A DNA stretch of 64,000 bases, from the NCBI GenBank assembly GCA_950295325.1, contig OX485805.1:9858501-9922500 (forward strand). Reading direction: 5' to 3'. The notes below the pieces were generated by a model. The model was not told the DNA's origin. It was given only the letters and a program-made list of their open reading frames with translations, and ran no database searches. Positions 59,076-64,000 of the stretch are shown here, in pieces. Source of the stretch: Polytrichum commune. Its lineage: Eukaryota; Streptophyta; Polytrichopsida; Polytrichales; Polytrichaceae. Each line of letters starts with the position of its first letter. The stretch's first letter is position 1. A program made the position numbers and the translations under genes.

Positions 59076-60460
59076 AAGGTCTTCCCGATTTTTGAAGAAG
59101 CATGTTTTTTTCATCCACAAAATTGAAAAGCAAGTTTTTGCTTTTCAATCCAGTGCCAAAAAAAGTGGAGTTTGGTTGTCTCGTGGATTTTGTGGTAGTA
59201 AAATCCCTTACCAAGACATGAGCCATAAATGCCGGAGTCTACAAAAAAATGTAAATTGTATTAAAACTATATACAATGCAAATAACACCAAAATAATTAA
59301 ATAGAAACAATTGTGATGTGTTATACTTACGGTGTAGGTTAGAGACTCCGGATCCTTGAACACCATGTACGAATTGAGGCAAATAAAAGTCCTAAGAACT
59401 TTCATGTTGCCGTTGTATAAGGTTGAATTCAAAACCTTCTTGGTTTGCATATCGATAGCAGAAAATACTATGAGGACGCCATCATCAGACAAGATGCACT
59501 TGCACAAGGACATTGTTGCAACCATCCAGTTCTTGTCATATTTATTCTAAAGAGGAATTTCAGCAGGTCTATTGGAGAGGTTGAAGTCAAGACTGTCGGG
59601 AAATTGGAGAAAAACCAAGTCAACGGCAAAGGGAGTCGGACTTCCCATGACATAAAATTCGCGATTGTTATTGAACTGAAATACCACAACATATCACAAT
59701 ATAAGACACAAAATAAAACCCAAATGAAAGTAAGAACATTAGAGAAAATACCAAAACAATAATACTTACGTTTTCAATAAATTCCCGCCATTGGATCCAC
59801 TCAGGAGGACCTACATCCACCCTTTCAGACTTGTTCTTGACAGCAGTAGATCGACCAAACGAGAGCGTGAGAAAATTCTTCAGTATGAATAACTCTTTTA
59901 TCAAAATATCCGTTGGCGCACGATGAATAACGTCATAGGTGTTGGAGTAATGAAATTCCAATACATCGCACCCAGACTTTGAACTTTCGCCTCCAAGTGG
60001 ATTCTTATCCAAATCATTGGAAAGAACAAGCAATTCTTCATGTTGTGAAATTTCCGATTGATCTTGTATTTTGGTTTCAGGAACATGTTTCCTCTTACAA
60101 CGTTTTGTCTCTTTTGGTTCTGGCTCTCTAAGTTTAAGCTACAAAATTTGTGCTTGCAAAATTGCAGTATCACGAGGATCCACATTTTTAGCATCATTTA
60201 TCTGACGGATTGTCTTCTCACTTGACAGACATGCATCCTTTGGACAATCAAGATACCAACCACAATCCTCATAGTGTGGGAGCGACCAATCCAAACAAAT
60301 CTCAGTAGTGAACATGCATGAATCTCCTGCACCAGTGTCACGTCAATTTGGGAAAAAATGAGGTTCCCCTATAACGCATTTATGTGGAATCAAAACATAT
60401 CGAAAATACCTACACACAAAAATATTGTAACTCAAATATTCCATGACAATTTGACAAATG

Positions 60461-60484
60461 GAATTTAAAAAAAAAAAAAAAAAA
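60461..60484. repeat. A homopolymer, about 21 bases
   Basis: Long A run on the plus strand at an exon edge of the decayed minus-strand gene. Confidence 0.9.
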
Positions 60485-62228
60485 GTTGTACTTGTATAAT
60501 ACACGTTTCATAGCAAGATCAATATTAGGTTGCTCATCCCAACCGTTGTATTTTTTTAACTTTTCCGCTTTGGAATTCACGATAGAATATTGAATTGAAA
60601 GCCGCAAACTTCCAGGTTTGGATATACTCGGAGAGAGTAGGCACATCTGCAGGCAACTAAAGAGGAGATGAAAGAATACTTTGAAGCTCTTCGATAGCAT
60701 TTTTTTTCCAACTGTGCCCAATATGTAGACTTCGATAACCAATCATCAAATGCAGAATCAGAGAGGGGCGATTTCGAGAAATGCAATGCATCTTTGTCAA
60801 ATCTATTGCCATTCCAAAGCTTGAGCCATCCAACTTTGACTTCTGCATCCACATTACTGACAACAACACGATGAAGTTTCTCTTGTAGCATTTCAGGCAC
60901 CGAAAATGAACCCCAATGGTGCTTAACTTCTTCAAGGAAAGCAGATGTAAGGTTGATGTCGGCAATCGCTAGTTGTTTCATAAAACTAGAAGATAACATT
61001 GCACATTTTTTGTTGACAGCTGCGGACATTGCTTTTGAAACTCCGTCTGATGTCCGTTCAAGAGGATGAGTTTCATTGTACTGGTTGAGAGCAATATCGC
61101 TAGCCTCAGCAAGTTCTTGCTGAAAAATCAAACAAAAGTCAATATTTATAAGTACATATAGATGTAATGTAAAATGAAGATGAATAAACATAAGGCACAT
61201 ATTAGCAATGATAGAAGAACTTACACTGTACATGTAATCCAAAAAAATTAGTCGTGTTAAAGCATACCAAGTTTCGACGGAATTCTCCTCACATCGTTTA
61301 TAATTCTTTGGATCCAGTTGCTTTCTGAAGGAAGTCAAAGGCATGGTGCCAATATTTTGCATCCGATATAAAGTATGCACCAAATTGGTGGATACGTGAG
61401 AATTTTCGGTTGACCTGAAAAAAACATTAAATTGATTAGATTCATGATGATATAATTTGGAAAACAAAATATAAACTAGAAATAAGTGTTAAAAAATAGG
61501 TAAGAACATTACTTGTAGATGTCATGCATAGCAGTCAACAAACTTGGATTGTCGTCAGGCTCGAGCGCTAAAATGATAGAATCCACAAAGACATGACGTT
61601 CATAATCCTCGGTATATACGCGGTCCATATAATTTTTCCAAGCAAAAAATCTGTGAATTCTATCCCATATAAAAAACATCTTGTTCTTGTATAACGTCAA
61701 TGACAAATCTGTATCCAATTGAGATTCAAACAGGGCATTGGCTTGAGCCAATTTGGGCTCCAAGATGCGCGAACCTCATCATCCACGAATTGAAAGTTTC
61801 CCTTAGAATCAGTGGCCGATATATAAAACACACAATCACCATCACGATAACCATTGAAAAAATCAGCCTCCAATTTAGTAATGTCACATTTCAAAGCAGG
61901 ACCCACAATCGGCATAGGAACCATGCGACATAAGGGTACACGCAAGCGAGCATTAGGTCCAACACGGATTGACGAAATTGTGGAAGTGGAATTAACCTTT
62001 TGTTTGTTCGTAAGCTCCCACACTTTCTCTTGATAAGTTTTATTGTCACCATCATTATCTTCATCCCAGTCAAAATCATCGAGGGATTCATTTTTTATTT
62101 TTTTTCTTAGTATGAAGATTTGACGATATGTCCTGATGATGATGAACTTGTTGAGATGGATGATTTTGAGTTGAATGCATTGTGGAATCATCATCAGTAG
62201 AAATAAGAGTCTTTCTCTCCAAATCCAT

Positions 62229-62450
62229 TGATTGGTCCTAAAACAAACGAAATAAGTTTCATAAATATTTCTAAAACCAGTAGCAACACATTAGCAATAA
62301 CATTACAAAAATAATAGCAATAGCAACAACAATAAGAATAGAATACCAAGAACACAAGGAAGAATGACAAAAATTATTGTAGACACTGCCATTTGTATCT
62401 TTTAAATATTGTACGATTAGGGTGGCCGCTCACCCAAAAATTACAAGGGC
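62229..62450 (-). promoter_or_regulatory. Leader and probable 5' UTR intron of the methylase-like gene
   Basis: On the minus strand a good 3' splice site (CGTTTGTTTTAG) lies about ten bases before the ATG at 62228, implying a non-coding first exon further upstream. The palindrome arrays begin right behind this. Confidence 0.4.
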
Positions 62451-62478
62451 AGACCCTGTGCGATAACGCACAGGGTCT
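62451..62478. repeat. GTTAAC-type palindrome, isolated copy
   Basis: AGACCCTGTGCG and its inverse around GATAAC, one mismatch from perfect symmetry. Confidence 0.85.
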
Positions 62479-62514
62479 GTGTGTCCAACTACAGGTCTAC
62501 CAAAGTTCGACGCG

Positions 62515-62842
62515 AGGTTTGGGTCCAACGACCCAAACTGTCCACGCGGTTTCGATCGAGCGACCCAAACCGCCTACAGCCAGTTTGGGTCGAACGACCC
62601 AAACTTTCTGCGCAAGGTTTGGGTCGCTCTATCCAAACTAGGCAAACAGTTTGGGTCGTTCGACCCAAACTAGGCAGACATTTTGGGTTGTTCGACCCAA
62701 ATCATGCTCACAGTTTGGGTCGTTCGACCCAAATTAGGCACACAGTTTGGATCGTTCGACCCAAACTAGGCAAACAGTTTGGGTCGTTCCAAACTAGGCA
62801 AATAGTTTGCGTCGTTCGACCCAAACTGTCCGAAATTTACGC
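62515..62842. repeat. Array of ten GGGTCGTTCGACCC palindromes
   Basis: Ten copies of a ~24-base palindrome with consensus AGTTTGGGTCG then (A/T)(A/T) then CGACCCAAACT, about every 33 bases, linked by short TAGGCAAAC-like spacers. Both centre forms CGAACG and CGTTCG occur. One copy (about 62778-62797) has lost five central bases. The array lies 290-610 bases upstream of the methylase-like gene's ATG. Confidence 0.9.
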
Positions 62843-63058
62843 CTGATTATGCGCAATTATCCCGTCATCACGAAAGTGCAAACAAACCTTGTACTGCACC
62901 TGTAGATGAGAAAGCTTGCAGCGACGAGCTCAGGTCCGACAGATGAGAGAAAAAAGACTGAATGCTTTGGGGGTGTGGCAATTTATACTACTCGTCCCTG
63001 CAGCCATATTTAGCGTGGCTCTTCGTGGCCCCGCTTAGCCGCTAGAAAGTTGCCAGCG

Positions 63059-63212
63059 TAGACCCTGTGCGTTAACGCACAGGGTCTACTTGCTCAACTT
63101 TGCGAAGCCTCTAGCTAGGCAAGTAGACCCTGTGCGTTAACGCACAGGGTCCGCGCTAGCAACTTTGAGGCCACTGTGCGTTAGCGCATACACCCTGTGC
63201 GTTAACGCACAA
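63059..63212. repeat. Cluster of four GTTAAC-type palindromes
   Basis: 63059-63088 is a perfect 30-base palindrome centred on GTTAAC (arms TAGACCCTGTGC). 63127-63150 repeats its central 24 bases exactly. 63175-63189 and 63193-63212 are degenerate copies. Confidence 0.9.
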
Positions 63213-63639
63213 GGCCGAGACATGAATTTTTTTTTTAAGTCTGGAATTCGTACATTTGCCAAAACTTGTAAAATCTAAAAAAAATGCTAATGTGGTCCAA
63301 AATAAAATAAAATAAATGCTATATTATCTAAATCTCCGTAGCTACAAATGCTTCTTATATTTTATTTTGGTTTGAAATCGTTTTCTTTTCTCATTCTTCT
63401 ATCTATTTCCTTGTTTTGGGCCACCTCGTAGATTTTGGGTTTCAGGGCAAAAAAAAAATTATGCTATTTTGTGTCATTTTCTAGCTGCTATAACGTATTG
63501 CATAAATACTTGAGTAGACATATTTCTCATTTCTTGCATTCTAATCCCGTTTTGAATAGTTTTTTTGCTACTACGCTCTAAACATCGATTTAAATTCATA
63601 CAATAGATATTTGTTGTACTTTTAGGCTCTCCTAGTCGT
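63213..63639. other. AT-rich gap between palindrome clusters
   Basis: No feature seen; rich in T and A runs. Confidence 0.5.
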
Positions 63640-64000
63640 TTTACCTCCTAACTTTTGGCCTTCCTAAGTTGCTATTACAAACCCTGTGCGTTAACGCACA
63701 GGGTTTTAGCTCCCAACTTTTGGCCTCCCTAAGTTGCTTGTTTAAACCTTGTGCGTTAACGTACAGGGTTTTACCTCCCAACTTTTTGCCTCCTAAGTTG
63801 CTCTTACAAACCCTGTGCGTTAACACACAGGGTTTGACCTCCCAACTTTGGCCTTTCTAAGTTGCGCTTACAAACCCTGTGCGTTAACGCATAGGATTTT
63901 TCCTCCCAACTTTGGCCTTCCTAAGTTGCGCTTACAAACCCTGTGCGTTAACGCACCGGGTTTTAGCTCCCAACTTTTGGCCTCCCTAAGTTGCTCATAT
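63640..64000. repeat. Tandem array, 64-base unit carrying the GTTAAC palindrome
   Basis: Five units, palindromes starting at 63679, 63744, 63808, 63872 and 63936 (spacing 65, 64, 64, 64). Each joins a palindrome, AAACCCTGTGC-GTTAAC-inverse, to a constant 'ctcccaacttttggcc' and 'ctaagttgc' spacer. The array continues past the window edge. Confidence 0.95.

Larger units (their letters stand above)
58421..62228 (-). pseudogene. ParB-like / DNA N4-N6 methylase-like gene, decayed
   Basis: A spliced gene read from ATG 62226-62228 to the stop at 58421. Pieces include KVWELTNKQK and CRMVPMPIVGPALKCD (62090-61770), KMFFIWDRIHRFFAWKNYMD with SIILALEPDDNPSLLTAMHD (61763-61510), which resembles the DGNHRLxAW core of ParB-type domains, a helical middle (61417-60560), a Cys-rich segment with DCGWYLDCPKDAC (60400-59770), SDDGVLIVFSAIDMQ (59680-59340), and near the end GRIVDLTCSTGASILATRA then RHFLAFEGD (59020-58870), like motif I of DNA methylases. 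Where DPPY is expected it reads LQFPDSLDF. Breaks: stops at 60343-60345, 60139-60141, 59547-59549 and 58865-58867; frameshifts near 62100, 61770, 60705, 60555 and 59048. Clean GT-AG introns remain. The domain calls are from recall of motifs only. Confidence 0.6.

Noticed and set aside
58421-62228. Bacterial or phage contamination carrying a ParB-methylase gene
   Set aside because: The reading frame is divided by AT-rich introns with GT-AG ends and joins correctly only after splicing, so it is resident plant DNA.
62451-64000. CRISPR array
   Set aside because: The regular palindromic repeats look CRISPR-like, but repeats are degenerate, spacers are short or themselves repeated, no cas genes are near, and the DNA is a plant nuclear genome with introns.
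1-64000. tRNA, rRNA or other structural RNA genes
   Set aside because: No cloverleaf, A/B box pair or rRNA-like block was recognised by eye; a covariance-model scan would be needed to exclude small RNA genes.

Overview
This is nuclear DNA of a land plant with low gene density and a heavy transposon load. The evidence is GT-AG spliced genes, a phi-class glutathione S-transferase with the plant 49-base middle exon, a chromodomain Ty3/gypsy retrotransposon, and PIF/Harbinger and pogo/Tigger transposons with their MITEs. The lineage cannot be fixed from sequence alone. A non-flowering plant is possible but unproven.

Layout. 951-2397 (-): phi GST gene in three exons. 2400-24800: no intact gene that I can see. 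This stretch holds nested MITEs, a 3.3-kb Harbinger element (8795-12121) with broken transposase and Myb/SANT-like genes plus short deletion derivatives, a MITE family with 8-10 base target duplications, two Tigger elements, a foldback element and tandem duplications. 24916-31020: a very young Ty3/gypsy chromovirus with apparently identical 803-base LTRs and a single in-frame stop just before the chromodomain. 31000-41000: no gene, a few MITEs. 43029-46762 (+): a 726-residue acidic, serine-rich protein starting MPSGPRKR, behind a long repeat-rich 5' region. 51058-53192 (+): SCNM1-type minor-spliceosome zinc-finger protein, 263 residues. 54474-56239 (-), convergent to it: a 237-residue protein whose DnaJ-type zinc finger is split by a ~100-residue insert. 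58421-62228 (-): a decayed multi-exon gene with a ParB-like DGNHR-type segment and a C-terminal DNA N4/N6-methylase-like segment. 62451-64000: two unrelated families of near-perfect palindromes in arrays, immediately upstream of that gene.

How it fits together. The four spliced cellular genes look intact and functionally unrelated. Most other sequence is mobile DNA in layers: MITEs inserted in MITEs, a MITE in a Tigger terminal repeat, a Tigger inside a tandem repeat whose sister copy preserves the empty site. The two most unusual features are the ParB/methylase-like gene with palindrome arrays in its 5' flank, and a run of 11 hairpins in the retrotransposon LTR that keep an AGAC loop while their stems change on both sides.
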